From the NCBI GenBank assembly GCA_003024175.1, contig MDYQ01000295.1:1-50575 (forward strand): a DNA stretch of 50,575 nucleotides. The letters run 5' to 3'. Of this stretch, positions 1-11,469 are shown piece by piece (within the stretch, counting starts at the first letter, position 1; every line of letters starts with the position of its first letter). The notes beneath the pieces are model-generated. The model saw only the letters and a list, made by a program, of their open reading frames with translations, ran no database searches and was not told where the DNA came from. The position numbers and the translations under genes are program-made. The DNA comes from Planoprotostelium fungivorum (Eukaryota > Evosea > Variosea > Cavosteliida > Cavosteliaceae).

Positions 1-828
1 TGATCTCACGTGGAGTCGGGTGGAGGAAGGGAACCGAACGAGTTGGAAGAGTCGACCTTCGTGTAATTAAACGCGTAGTCTGGATGGCGCTTGGGAATAT
101 ATACAGGTGGATACTCATTGCTGTGCGTCATTTCACAGTACATCTTGATGTCCTGTGGTGTCGATCAATGGGTGAGCAATTGGGAGACAACGAGCGAGCG
201 GAATTGTGTAGAACCTCACCTCGCTGGAGAGTAGCTCGCTTGGTGATGGAATGGGAAGAGATATGGGTTGACATTTAACCTCTGCATTCTCTTGGGCATA
301 GAAGGCAGAAGGATTTTGCCATAAATTATTTACAGTGATGTTGTTGTTGCTGATGATGTTGATGTTGTTACTGCTCTGATTGAAGACAATGTTGTTGTTA
401 TGATTGTCTAAAGGAGAAGAGGCTGGAGAATTGACCGACGAAGAAGTTCCCTCGACCTGTCGGTGACCGGTTTAGACCATGTTGGTATCGATTGCATTCA
501 CCTCCGTTTTAACTTTCTTTGTAGTTCGAGGGCCTCTCTTCTTCACTTTATTCGGGTATACACAGACCTGTTGGCCTTTCAGACATTGTCCATGCCGTAT
601 CTTCTCTCACCTCATTCCTGCTGATGCAATTGATGCATCCATCAAGTCTTCCATCACACTTGTAATGCCTCTTCTTACAGAACGTGCAAGCGGCCGACGC
701 ATACACACCTTTTGCACAGTTTGGCTGCTGTCATCAACCAATGTTCAACAACAACACCATCATTTCACCTTCTTCTTATCGTTTGCTATCTCTGACGCAT
801 AGTCATACAAGAAAGCCTTGGGGTCCAT
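1..828 (-). CDS. Zn2Cys6 transcription regulator, left-arm copy (partial)
   Basis: This is the left-arm copy of the gene described in full at 17331-19780. It runs leftwards from an ATG at 826-828 and is cut by the window edge inside intron 5, so only exons 1-5 are present: the zinc cluster, the Asn/Ser-rich linker and the start of the C-terminal region. The stretches I compared match the right copy. It faces the NSUN6-like gene head to head across about 430 bp. Whether the missing C-terminal half exists to the left cannot be told from this window. Confidence 0.85.
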
Positions 829-1257
829 GCTTCTCCTCTGGTAGTAATAAGTAAGAGCAGAGAAAAAAACGGTCTGATTTATATCTCCAGATTTAACAGA
901 TACAGCTCCCTACGAGTGTGTTTGACGTAGAGAAGGAGATGGGATCTCTGTGAAGCGGGACTCCAATCTATTGATCAAACACACTACTGAGTACGCACGC
1001 CCAGGAAGGCGCGCTTCTGTCGGACGAAAGCTCATCCACAGCTAGTTATCACAGGAAAGAGATATTACATAGGCACACCATGCTAAATCGTAATTATACC
1101 TTAAATGAGATCTGTGTGGCTCCAGTGAGCTAGAAGCCCTATACGCTGCTGAGATCCGCAGCAACCATCACTGCCCACGTTGCAACAACAAAAGCGTTCG
1201 AAATAAATTCATTGTAGAAGGTCCTAATTCAGAGATGTGTGATCACAAGTACCACAG
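829..1257. promoter_or_regulatory. Divergent intergenic region, left arm
   Basis: These 429 bp separate the minus-strand regulator from the plus-strand methyltransferase, so they should hold both promoters. I see no clear motif. The right-arm partner (16887-17330) has an extra GC-rich insertion of about 45 bp around 17120-17155 where the left arm has a shorter sequence near 1000-1015. Confidence 0.45.
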
Positions 1258-3433
1258 ATGCAAGATCTGACAACGTTTCGGACCGTCTTAGATCCTTCAG
1301 TCGTCAGCTTCTTAGGGTTATATCATGACATCGAGGGACATTTAGAATCTGTCATCAACGCACTCGCACGACCTCCATCTGTGACCAGTCTCCGTGTCAA
1401 CACTCTTCTTTGTTCTTCCGATTCACTGTTGAAAGATCTGTCGGATGTATTATCTCCATACAAAGTGGAGAGACATCAGGTGATCGTGTAATGATGGCAA
1501 TGAATTGAATTTCTTCGAGATAATAGAGGATTGCCTGACGATACGAGTCGAAGGACCATTGCCTGTGGAGAATGGACATCCAGGTGATATCACCACTTGT
1601 TCCAAAGTCTCTTCTCATCCTCTACAGAAATTACCGTGGACACTAAGGTTAGACGTCTGAGAATTCCATCATCTTATGATTGACAGTGTGGAGAGGCCAT
1701 CATCAGAGGAGCAGATATCTACGCGGTGATATTTTCACTCCGCTAGCGATCCATTCACTCCTCAACAGCCCGGTGTATTAGCTGCCGTATCAGGAAGTCA
1801 GTGACGATCATCCATCGCGTCTCGTTGATGGTAAAACAGTTCAGGCCGAAGACAAAGTCAGCGTCTACATCGATGTAGATCAGTGAGTCATACGAAGAGG
1901 AGAAGAAGTGACGGCGTTCAGACAAGTCCACAAGGGATTGAGAGTCGAATTTGAGGGAAGAAAAGTCTTTGTCGGCAACGGAACCACCACCATGGTGAGA
2001 TCGCATCTTCATCACCATCACCGACCGCACTTGTGACCCTCTACAGAGTCGAAGCGCCTTCTATAAATCAACTGGCGTAGGTGAAGAACCTCATGCTGTC
2101 TCCTTCCATCATGTGATGATGACGAGTTTACAGCTGTCCGAATGACAGAAGGTATCTATCGCAGCCCTCCCCTCAACGGAATTTTCCCCGAAAAGTGCTA
2201 CCTGCAGAACATACCATCCATGATCACGGCTCATTACCTCGAGGTGATCATCATCGCCATCTTGCATCAACATAGACACAGGCCAGAGAGGGCGATCGGA
2301 TCATAGATATGTGTGCCTCTCCCGGTGGAAAGACATCTCACATCGCCCAGCTCATGAGAAACAACGGAACCATCTTTTCCTTCGGTGAATCATCTTCTCC
2401 TCTCCTTCTCCTCACACGTGATATAGACAGAAACGAAAACAAGGTAGAAGTGATCAGACAGCTGTGCCAGCGGCTCGCTATCACTTGTGTTCGTGCTTTT
2501 GCGATGGATTCGACAAAGTTACTGGTGAGATGAATTGAAAATGAAACGAGGGAGAATGACGGACGAGACAGGAGGGAGAGGAACAGCAGAAGTGGAGGGA
2601 AGAATTCGACATAAGGCCAGAATCGTTCGACAGGTGACCTCCTATCCATGTCTCTCCTTCTTAATGCGGAGGACAGGATTCTGTTGGACCCACCCTGCTC
2701 TGGCTTAGGTCAGAGGCCTCGCATGAGAGAGAGTATGAATCTCGTCGATCTATTCAGCTACGCACCTTATCAGAGAAAGTTATTTCACACGGCGATCCGA
2801 TTACTCAAAGTCGGTGGTGTCCTCGTCTATTCTACGTGAGAATCATCACGTGCCTTCTCTTCATCTCAGTTTATTTCGTTTCATTTCGTCTTATTTCAAC
2901 TGACCTTAAAAAGGTGCACGCTGAATCCACAAGAGAACGAAGAAGTTGTTCGGTACGCTCTCGATCATTTTCCAGTGAAGTTAGTCGGAGGACCACAGCA
3001 CCTCTCCTCTCTCGGCTCGAAAGGTGGTCTCTCCATTCTTCACAGATGCACACACGACATCCACATCCATCCACGACAGATGCGTCTCATCACACATGCA
3101 TCGTGATGTCTTGATGTGATGTGAGGTCATGGCTGATGACGTCACAGGATTAACGTGGAGAGTGAAGAGTGAAGGAGAGATCGAGGAGATCATGAAGTCG
3201 ACTCGTGACGAACACATTCCAGCCCCACACGGCTCACAGAAGAAGAGGAAACAGAAACAAGTCAAGGTGGGAGACAACACAGAGCCACACACGTCTCATC
3301 ATCATCCAAGATCGTGATGAGTGAGAGTCTGAAAGAGGAAGAAGCCGAGCTCGTGAGAAGATTCGATCCATCAAAGGACGATGGTATCGGTTTCTTCATT
3401 GCAAAGTTTGTCAAGATCGCAGACATGAGATGA
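1258..3433 (+). CDS. NSUN6-like tRNA (cytosine-5) methyltransferase, left copy
   Basis: This is an SAM-dependent RNA m5C methyltransferase of the NOL1/NOP2/Sun family. In animals NSUN6 methylates C72 of tRNA-Thr and tRNA-Cys. The N-terminal block ends in a typical PPSVTSLRVNT motif. A PUA domain interrupts the methyltransferase as in NSUN6 (GGE/CGEAIIRGADIYAPGVL near 1690-1780, then KVFVGNG near 1965). The SAM loop CASPGGKTSHIA is at 2311-2346. The two catalytic cysteines are in DPPCSGLGQRP (about 2690) and VYSTCTL (about 2825-2925). The C-terminus has RFDPSKDDGIGFFIAKFVK, close to the human ending. I place at least eight small introns. The start is the first ATG after an acceptor-like CAG, so an upstream exon is possible. 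The gene converges on the mitochondrial carrier. Confidence 0.9.
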
Positions 3434-3581
3434 TGAAGAGACATTGCTCATCATGATGAGATGATGATGATGGAGAGAAGAATTAAGAAATGAAGAGTGA
3501 CGTCGTTCTCTATTCGTTTCATCGTCACATTCGAATCGAATCTTTCTCTACGGACGTCAAGCGAACACCCTCACCAGCCCA

Positions 3582-5205
3582 TCATACTGCATTCAGCTTC
3601 GCATTGATGTTCCTCGCCAGTAGCTCGTAAGAGGTGAACGTGATGGCACAGGCTGGAACGGTTCTCATCAGATTGGCTCCCATTCCCCTGTAGAATCCCA
3701 GCACTCCCTCTTCTTTCAGTATGGTAGATACGGCGTGTGATATACTCTGTGTCGTGTTATTTTCTCGTGGATTTCGAATGGGGTCACCGTGTAGTGGCCT
3801 GGATCAGAGGCCTTCTGGTATTGAAATCGAGATCGGAGGACCTGATGGAGGTGAGATATGATGTAGAAGGAGGTAGAATAATGGTGTGAAGATAATGATG
3901 TAAAAGGATAAGATAATGATGTAGATGGATAAAATAATGATGTAAGAGGATAAGGTGTCACCTCGTGAGGGTAAGCCACGGCAGATGCGGCGCACTTTGA
4001 AACGGCCGAGGTGAGGATGAGTTCGTAAGAGTTCAAATTGTCGCGTGATTTGTTTCCTATTTTCATGTCACGAGAGATGATGCGACGAAGATTTTTTATC
4101 AAATGAAATCGTGAGGGTGAGATGATGTGGCAATGATGAAAGGAGAGATAAGGAGAAATGAAGAAACGATGTAGGAAGAAGGATATACATAAGATTCGAA
4201 TATATGCATTCGAAACCGAGACGAATGAAAATGAATGTGGTACAGAGGAGAGGACGCACCTCGGTTTGCAACCCACGATTTGCTCAACTCGTACAATGGA
4301 AATTGAACGGCCACGTGAAGTATACCGATCAATTGAGGAATCAAACCTTTTTTCCATCAGAAGAGTATTTCAAATGGACATCGAACAAGACGATGAGGAA
4401 GACTTTCGATGATGATCATGATGACACCTCACCTCTCCAAAGAGCGAGGACACCTTCTTCCCTCGAAATGACTTGGATGGCGTGGAATGTGTTCTTGTAT
4501 TTTCTGCCTGCACCGGTTGATTGCATCTGATCGTCGATCAATCACGGTCGATCGAGACATTTTCATCGCACCTGCATCCTCGTCTTGATCATCCAAAGAG
4601 GTGTGGTGACTACGTCAGTGATGGATGCGGCGAAGACAGAAGAAGCTAGGTAAACGAAAGCTCCTTCCTTGTAACCTGATCTCTCTCAATGGATGATTCA
4701 TCGAGCGAATCACACCTGCACTCTTGGCATAATCTTTCGCGAAACTGTAAGAATAGAAATAAACTCCCCAGTTTGGAATGAGAGCCTTCCGTTGTGAGTA
4801 TGATGCATACAGACATGTCTTTGACTCACCAGTAGAGTGGTGCCCAACCCTTTATAAGAGCCTCTCACACCTTCCGTTCGAAAGATCCTCTTCCCCGTAT
4901 CTATGTTGAGAATCAGACCGGTCACACGCTGAAGCCTCTTGGTCACCCCATATTCCAGAATAATCTTTATCGCCCCTTCTGGCCTTTTGAACTTGAAGAA
5001 CTGTTTTGACTACGTCTCTGAAGAAGATGTTATCATATGTCGGTCGACTCATTCGAAGAAGAGCTCACAATGGACAAGTGAAGAACGCTGCAATTGCACC
5101 TGCACCAGATCCAGCCAATCCATTTGCAATGGGACCTAATGTTCTGTGTTTGTGTTCTTGCGCCACTGGATGATCCTTTCCAGAAGCAGGATGAGCGATT
5201 GTCAT
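3582..5205 (-). CDS. Mitochondrial carrier (SLC25, folate/nucleotide/NAD-type), left copy
   Basis: This is a six-helix inner-membrane solute carrier with three repeats. After joining exons, each repeat keeps the PX[D/E]XX[K/R] signature: PLDVVKTVLQ, PLWMIKTRMQ (Glu/Asp position replaced by Trp) and PHEVLRSRFQ. PLW in repeat 2, the segment ALIPNWGVYFYSY, and the ending RTVPACAITFTSYE place it in the SLC25A32/33/36 and yeast Rim2/Yia6 subgroup, which moves folate, FAD, pyrimidine nucleotides or NAD. The exact substrate cannot be read from sequence. The start is ATG 5203-5205, and at least six introns of 40-100 bp are present. Its coding exons match the right-arm copy in every stretch I compared. 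Confidence 0.9.
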
Positions 5206-5476
5206 TGAATTGTCTGGATCGTCTCGTAGTGGTAGTGCCTTATGAGATGCGGTGAGGATTTTATCACGTTGTAAAATTCACTCACACCGATTTGATAGTG
5301 AAGGTTTTAAGTCTGTTGTTAATGTCGTCACCAACTATAATTCGGGAAGCGTCATCGCTGGTCGCAACACAACGACGGGGACGTCTCATCTGTTGTTAAT
5401 GCCACCATTCGGGAAGCCATCATGCCTTTTCCAAAGTGATGATCATCACGTTGATCAAACATAAATTTATGATTCA
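5206..5476. other. Intergenic region with a 77-bp-period repeat, left arm
   Basis: Between the carrier and the nuclease-fold gene, the motif CTGTTGTTAATG...TTCGGGAAGC occurs twice (5311-5350 and about 5388-5419), offset by 77 bp. The right-arm equivalent (12583-12937) is longer, with about 75 bp of unrelated sequence at 12785-12860. This is one of the most diverged parts of the arms. Confidence 0.6.
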
Positions 5477-6589
5477 TCAGAAGCCAAAGACTCTCTTGAA
5501 GAAGGAGATCCGATCTGTTGTCTCTCCATGTTGTTTGTAACACCAATCGATCATGACGGGAAAGTGATCTGACGGCGGTGTTCCCAATTTCTTGTCGATG
5601 GGAGTGAAGACAGTGCGGTGGTTTAAGACTTTGACGCGATCGTTCGCATCACGGAGGAAGATGTAATCAATGACCCCCTCGCGACCGAGGGACGCATGAC
5701 TGAAGCCGGGGAAGGTGATGTTCGGCCCCTCGTGAGCTGGATCGGATGAGTCGATGGATGTGTGTGATGAAGCACCTGAGGTGGACGTGCCTCTTGTATC
5801 GACAAAGGGATCTGAATTGTCGTTGGATTTGATGTATTGAATGACTTTCTCGTACTCCTGAGCGTTGAAATCTATCACGACGTGTGAGAAGATGGTTGAG
5901 AATGAGATAGTAGATGAAAACAAACCTCCTGTCCAAAAGATGGGGATAGACGTATCTGTCTGTCTCTCTTTCGCCACTTTCTTGATCAACATCGCTGATT
6001 CGTGCCGAGCCACGGTCGACCGATTGTCCAAGTGGCTATTGAACAGAAAGAATTCTTGTTCAGTGGCCAGATCTTTAAACTGAGCCCACGTGCACATTCG
6101 CACATAAGAGGCACCCCATCCTATCTTTCCCACTGAGAAGTTCAGGTCGTGATCATCGGCGATGCTCACCCTCTTGGGTCTCTGAAAGCCAAAAGTTTTC
6201 GTGATGCAGGAGCTGGATCCGTGATTTTCTGTATAGAATAGAGCAAGACTCTCCCTCTGACAGATCGGTTCAGAGGCGAGTTCCGAAAGTTGTTTCTCCT
6301 CACCTTCTCCTCCGTCGTCTCTGCCGACACCGATCCAAGCATATTGATGATCTAAGCCCTTCTCTATGTCACGTAGTTGAATCATCGATCCTGATACAAG
6401 ATCAATTACTCGCTGTCTCGCGATCTCTTCACCTTCTTGTGTCGCTATGACGTCTGGATTCTCTTTTTTGAAGACGTTGACCATCACATCTTTGCGGAAC
6501 TCCCATCTTGCCTTTCCATCGTGCTCAAAGGCATACCGTAGATTGTATGTCATCAGTCTCAGGTGTTTTGTTTTATTGTGCTGGCTCAT
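5477..6589 (-). CDS. Endonuclease/exonuclease/phosphatase-fold enzyme, left copy
   Basis: This is a metal-dependent phosphoesterase-fold protein, 352 aa after removal of one intron (5872-5925, which is in frame and would otherwise be translated). Active-site blocks appear in order: MTYNLRYAFE (metal and substrate Asn), PDVIATQEG (metal Glu), FNSHLDNRS (catalytic His/Asp), TGDFNAQEYE (Asp/Asn, created by splicing) and PPSDHFPVMIDW (terminal Asp-His). All catalytic residues are present, so it should be active. The family includes secreted nucleases, sphingomyelinases and inositol phosphatases. This subgroup has no assigned substrate that I know of, and no signal peptide is visible. The protein is identical to the right-arm copy. 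Confidence 0.9.
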   Translation of the reverse strand: MSQHNKTKHLRLMTYNLRYAFEHDGKARWEFRKDVMVNVFKKENPDVIATQEGEEIARQRVIDLVSGSMIQLRDIEKGLDHQYAWIGVGRDDGGEGEEKQLSELASEPICQRESLALFYTENHGSSSCITKTFGFQRPKRVSIADDHDLNFSVGKIGWGASYVRMCTWAQFKDLATEQEFFLFNSHLDNRSTVARHESAMLIKKVAKERQTDTSIPIFWTGGLFSSTISFSTIFSHVVIDFNAQEYEKVIQYIKSNDNSDPFVDTRGTSTSGASSHTSIDSSDPAHEGPNITFPGFSHASLGREGVIDYIFLRDANDRVKVLNHRTVFTPIDKKLGTPPSDHFPVMIDWCYKQHGETTDRISFFKRVFGF

Positions 6590-6727
6590 CTTGTTGCTTG
6601 CTCGTCTCTTGTTTTATGTCTTCGTGTTGGGGCACAACCCGTGTTCCTCTTCGATGAATCTACCGGTGGACGAGCGAACGTTCAGAGAATTTGTAAGGAG
6701 GATGTGTCAGAAAGCGCGGTATGATTA

Positions 6728-9700
6728 TCAGAAGAGCTTCTTCTGTTTTCTACGTGGCTGGCGATATTCCTCCTCTTCTTCGTCATCTCCTTCGTCTTTC
6801 TCTTCTTCCTCTTGCTCTCCTTTGCCTTCGTCTTCTTCGTTTGCTTCCTCTTCTCTCTCTCCCTCCTCCTCTTCTTCTCCTTCCTCCTCTTCCTCTTCTT
6901 CCTCCTCATCCTCTTCTTCGTCTTCGTCTTCCTCATCCTCTTCTTCATCTTCTTCCTTCGACGCTGATCATGTCTCAGTGATTGTCATCCTCCATCATTT
7001 CATCACCGTCATTCACTCTTTCATCGTCCATCATTACATCTTCTTCGTCTGCCTCACAGACAGGATCCTCCGTTTTCAACGGTACGCTGGGTTCATCCTC
7101 GTAAGAGAAGGTAAAGCCGATGAGATGCTGTCCGAGCACGTCCATCAGCCTCTCTGTTCTCTTGATTCCTCTGTGCATCATCCAATCGAAGCTTCTCATC
7201 TCCTTCTCGTTATGAACTTGATGCACGCCCACGTCTACTTCGTCTCTTGTGCTGTACTTTGAATCATCTGCGCGCTTCCACTTTTTGTGATCGACCAAAT
7301 GACCACACTTGAAGACGCGCAGCATCAGCCATTTGACGTCCTCTTCTTTCAGGTTCTTAGACTTGAGTTGCCGCATCGCCTTCTTATCGAATCCCACGTG
7401 TACCTTGGGTTCTGCTACGTCCATCTTGCGAGGTTTTCTAGAGAGAGTGCAAGTGAGGTTGAGAGGACATTCATTATCGTCCTTCCACACGGAATATCTG
7501 ACATCAGTCACTCGAAAGAGAAATTTAAAATCATCGGTTCACCTGAATACGAATGCATGTGCAGTACCGTCCTTGTACTCGACTGTCAATCTGCATGTCT
7601 TCTGTAGGAAAAACCATTCATCTTCTACCGAATCTCCGATCGTGTTCGATTCCAACAACTTGATGCGATCGATTATACTGAGCGCTTCTTTCTTCTTTCT
7701 CGCCGTCCAACTCTTGTTCTAAGACATGTCATCGTGCTGGCTGACATCGATACCGTAGTAGATGAGAAGCTACTCACCATGTGGATGGCTCTGATCACTC
7801 TACATCGCATCCTGTGCTGCAGTCCACCTGTACACTTGTCATCGTCACATCTTCCGTTCATCATCTCACTCTTCATGTCCAACGATGGATGCAGCGTTCT
7901 CAGCTTCTCTTCAGAATTGTCATCCAGCATTCTGTACAGCACTCTAGGTGCCTCTCCACCCCTCTTGACGTGAACTGTTCCATCTTTGAAATCCACGTCG
8001 ATCGTTGTGATGGCAGCAACATTATCACCGTGGCGCGATTCTCCAGAACCGAGACCGTCATCCTGCTCTGCAGTCAAGATGGCCTCTTGTCTTAAACATT
8101 TCTCACTGAAGAGCTGACCGAGACGATGCTGAAGCGAGAGGCCGATGTCATGAAGACAGCCGTGCACGTGAGATGGCTGATCGCATCCATCACCATACCT
8201 TCACCGAAGTTGAACGCTTTGCTCTTTTTACGATGACAGACGAATAGTGTCTGCGATGATCCGTGAGTATTCTCAGAGTCGATCGGTAGATAGCAGTGAG
8301 ACCTGGACGAGTGAGAACTGATCTGTATTGAAGAGGTTCACCTCTGTGCGTTCCTGATGATCTTTCCTATCTTCATCTGCTGCTTCCACTCACTCCAGCT
8401 GCATTGTAGATCGAGTGGACGTAACATTGACATGGCCCGAGATGCGATGAGCAGGTCTGGAAATAAGATGTGACACAATTGATAGAAGAAGCCCTCTCTC
8501 ATCTTCCACCTACAGCTGTACTCGTATTTCGCCTGAGAAGGTGTCAGATTGAAGAGGGTATAGTGAGCGACTCACGGCAGAAGAATGATGAAAAGAAGAG
8601 CACAGCTGATAGAAGATGGCCGCCCACACTTTGTTGCTCAAAGCTACGCGTCTCCACTGTCTACTGACTTGACACAAAGATAAGATGTCTGACCAGTGGA
8701 GATGGTCGATGATACGATGTATGACGAGATCAGAACACCACATGGGCTGCTCGTCATTCTACAATGATGTCATTATACGACAGAGGAATAGACTTACGGA
8801 ATTGTTACTGTCACGTGTGCCTTGTACGGAAGGTAGAGTGAGCTGTAATCCTTGGTTCGTAATCTTTCTCACTTCTATCTTCGACTGGTTGTCGGTCTGT
8901 TTTGCACCAGCCGCGACTAGCATCTGTTGTATCTTCAAATTCCTCCCTATACAAGGGACCTTCATCACCTGCATTACCTCGGGACGATCTCTGACCAATT
9001 GTACTGCGGTTGGTCCCACCACATCGTAGATGATATACTCTTCTCCTCTTCTCTGTACTCGATGGGATACTGCATCCACACATGCTCCCCTCTCGATCAG
9101 TATCTGCATTACTTCAGATGAATGGTATTCTTCTCATCCGTGTTCGATATCTCGTCTCACCTTGACGACATCTTCTCTACCGTACAGACAAGCGAGGTGG
9201 AGTGCAGTCATTCCGTTGGTGTCAACCACCCTCACATCTGCAAGCTTATCGAGTAACATCTTACTTTATGTCAGACGTTTCACGTACACGATGGGAAATG
9301 TTCATCACGTTGACTATTGCAGGCGCACTCTCGTGGACGGAGCGTGCGGCCAATATGAGAGCAGAATCTCCTCTCTCGTCCACTCGATGGATGTAATCTC
9401 TCATCGTGATGTGATACATTTCACCAGTCTTATCTGTGCGTGTTATCTTCGCTTCCAGTACGACCTTTCATGAATCAATTTCGACATTTCACGATGCATC
9501 TCACCTTCAGCATTTCCACGTCGTTCTTCTTCACACACAGTATGCAGAGTGATTCTTCGATGGGGTAGGCATGTTGGATGATGCCGTATGCGGACATCAT
9601 CTCGACTCTCATCAGAACGAGATCGACCGGATCATTCTCACCTTCACGATGTCTAATCTTCCCTCTTCACAGGCGACATTCAGGGGTGAATGTGAAGTCT

Positions 9701-10065
9701 CGTCTCTCATCGTGCGTCCGTTGCATTCCAAGAGAAGGTTACACTTGGCTCTATTGGACTGTAGAGCGGCCAGCAGCATCTACATCACTCCTTCAGAGAT
9801 GTTTAGTTCATCGTCTCACCTTAACTACACCTACGAATCCCTTCTTCGCTGCAAAGTAGAGTGATCCCGTGCGAGAGAAAGAGATCCACGGATCTTGTAA
9901 TCCGTATATCGCTTTCTCGTAGTGATGTTGCTCGGACAGCTCGAACGTCTGCAGCAGTGACTGCGGTAGGATGTTGAGATGGATCGTGTGGGTGAGTTGT
10001 CTCACCCTTAAAGCGTGCACGTCACCTCTCAGAGATGCTTCGAAGAACTGTTGCGAGTCTGGCAC
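6728..10065 (-). CDS. Ankyrin/F-box protein with acidic tail, copy with lost start codon
   Basis: Domains in order on the minus strand: ankyrin-type repeats (about 10060-8760, for example SLYFAAKKGFVGVVK and MTALHLACLYGREDVV); an F-box (about 8743-8600, IIDHLHWSDILSLCQVSRQW); an unrecognised middle region with SQNKSW...QKKEALSIIDRI; a conserved block CGHLVDHKKW...RSFDWMMHRGIKRTERLMDV; and, after an intron, a long Glu/Asp tail ending in basic KQKKLF (stop 6728-6730). F-box proteins usually present substrates to SCF ubiquitin ligases, and ankyrin repeats would bind them. The coding frame begins at 10065 with GTG preceded directly by TAG. No in-frame ATG exists at the palindrome junction. The paralogue at 32700-35961 starts with ATG, which suggests the A of this gene's ATG was lost at the breakpoint. 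Confidence 0.85.
7953..10060. other. Palindrome spacer (about 2.1 kb)
   Basis: This is single-copy DNA between the two arms. It contains only the 5' half of the minus-strand ankyrin/F-box gene: ankyrin repeats at about 10060-8760, an F-box at about 8743-8600, and the linker after it. A diverged homologue of this segment occurs at about 34000-35960 in the paralogue, so the spacer looks like the intact gene body rather than an insertion. Confidence 0.9.
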
Positions 10066-11281
10066 CTAGAGTGCTGTACCGAATGCTGGATGACAATTCT
10101 GAAGGGAAGCTGAGAGTGCTGCATCCATCGTTGCACATGCAGAGTAAAACGATGCACGGAAGATGTGACGATGACAAGAATACAGGTGGACTGCAGCACA
10201 GGATGCGATGTAGAGTGATCAGAGCCGTCCAGATGGTGAGTATCTTCTCATCTGATGCGACATCGATTTCAGCCAGCACGATGACATGTCTCAGAATAAG
10301 AGTTGGACTGCGAGACAGAAGAAAGAAGCGCTCAGTATCATCGATCGCATCAAGTTGTTAGAGTCGAACACGATCGGAGATTCGGTAGAAGATGAATGGT
10401 TTTTCCTACAGAAGACATGCAGGTTGACAGTCGAATACAAGGACAATACTCCACATGCATTCGTATTCAGGTGAACCGATGATTTAAATTTCTCTTTCGA
10501 GTGACTGATGTCAGATATTCCGTATGGAAGGACGATAATGAATGTCCTCTCAACCTCACTTGCACTCTCTCTAGAAAACCTCGCAAGATGGACGTAGCAG
10601 AACCCAAGGTACACGTGGGATTCGATAAGAAGGCGATGCGGCAACTCAAGTCTAAGAACCTGAAAGAAGAGGACGTCAAATGGCTGATGCTGCGCGTCTT
10701 CAAGTGTGGTCATTTGGTCGATCACAAAAAGTGGAAGCGCGCAGATGATTCAAAGTACAGCACAAGAGACGAAGTAGACGTGGGCGTGCATCAAGTTCAT
10801 AACGAGAAGGAGATGAGAAGCTTCGATTGGATGATGCACAGAGGAATCAAGAGAACAGAGAGGCTGATGGACGTGCTCGGACAGCATCTCATCGGCTTTA
10901 CCTTCTCTTACGAGGATGAACCCAGCGTACCGTTGAAAACGGAGGATCCTGTCTGTGAGGCAGACGAAGAAGATGTAATGATGGACGATGAAAGAGTGAA
11001 TGACGGTGATGAAATGATGGAGGATGACAATCACTGAGACATGATCAGCGTCGAAGGAAGAAGATGAAGAAGAGGATGAGGAAGACGAAGACGAAGAAGA
11101 GGATGAGGAGGAAGAAGAGGAAGAGGAGGAAGGAGAAGAAGAGGAGGAGGGAGAGAGAGAAGAGGAAGCAAACGAAGAAGACGAAGGCAAAGGAGAGCAA
11201 GAGGAAGAAGAGGAAGACGAAGGAGATGACGAAGAAGAGGAGGAATATCGCCAGCCACGTAGAAAACAGAAGCTCTTCTGA
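10061..11281 (+). pseudogene. 3' half of the ankyrin/F-box gene, right arm
   Basis: This is the right-arm copy of the same gene. It starts abruptly at the junction in the sequence coding VLYRMLDDNSE and lacks the ankyrin repeats, F-box and promoter. It keeps the SQNKSW block, the MMHRGIKRTERLMDV block (10810-10875), the splice into the acidic tail and the ending RRKQKLF with stop 11279-11281. Near the junction it differs from the left copy at roughly one base in eleven over 150 bp, but around 10501-11037 the two encode identical protein. Without a 5' end it is probably non-functional unless a different transcript start is used. Confidence 0.8.
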
Positions 11282-11469
11282 TAAATCAATCATCTCTCGT
11301 CGTCACGAATAGTACCACAGACATGTCTGAGACCTCATACCGCGCTTTCTGACACATCCTCCTTACAAATTTTCTGAACGTTCGCTGATCGTGGACGGTA
11401 GATTCATCGAAGAGGAACACGGTGTGCCCCAACACGAAGACATAAAACAAGAGACGAGCAAGCAACAAG

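Larger units (their letters stand above)
1..7952 (+). repeat. Left arm of giant inverted repeat
   Basis: This stretch is the reverse complement of 10061-18158. Matching pairs run from base 1 with 18158 to base 7952 with 10061. The sum of paired coordinates shifts from 18159 at the outer end, to 18143 across the methyltransferase and carrier, 18059 across the nuclease-fold gene, and 18013 near the centre. The shifts mark small indels in intergenic or intronic DNA. The arm begins at the window edge, so its true outer limit is unknown. Confidence 0.97.

Noticed and set aside
1-60. Telomere or contig-end hairpin at the left edge
   Set aside because: No telomere-like repeat is present. Base 1 lies inside an intron of the regulator, so the edge tells nothing about a chromosome end.
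3716-4357. 213-residue uninterrupted minus-strand frame in the carrier gene (and mirror at 13786-14427)
   Set aside because: It reads through introns and out of phase with the carrier repeats. It is a shadow of the SLC25 exons.
6770-7262. Long poly-serine open frame on the plus strand (and its mirror at 10750-11289 minus)
   Set aside because: It is the antisense of the Glu/Asp tail and conserved C-terminal block of the ankyrin/F-box gene. The sense frame has matching splice sites and paralogue support.
11064-11312. Lys/Arg-only frame through the same tract on the sense strand
   Set aside because: The alternative acceptor phase gives the acidic frame, whose ending KQKLF is conserved in the paralogue. 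The basic frame has no such support.
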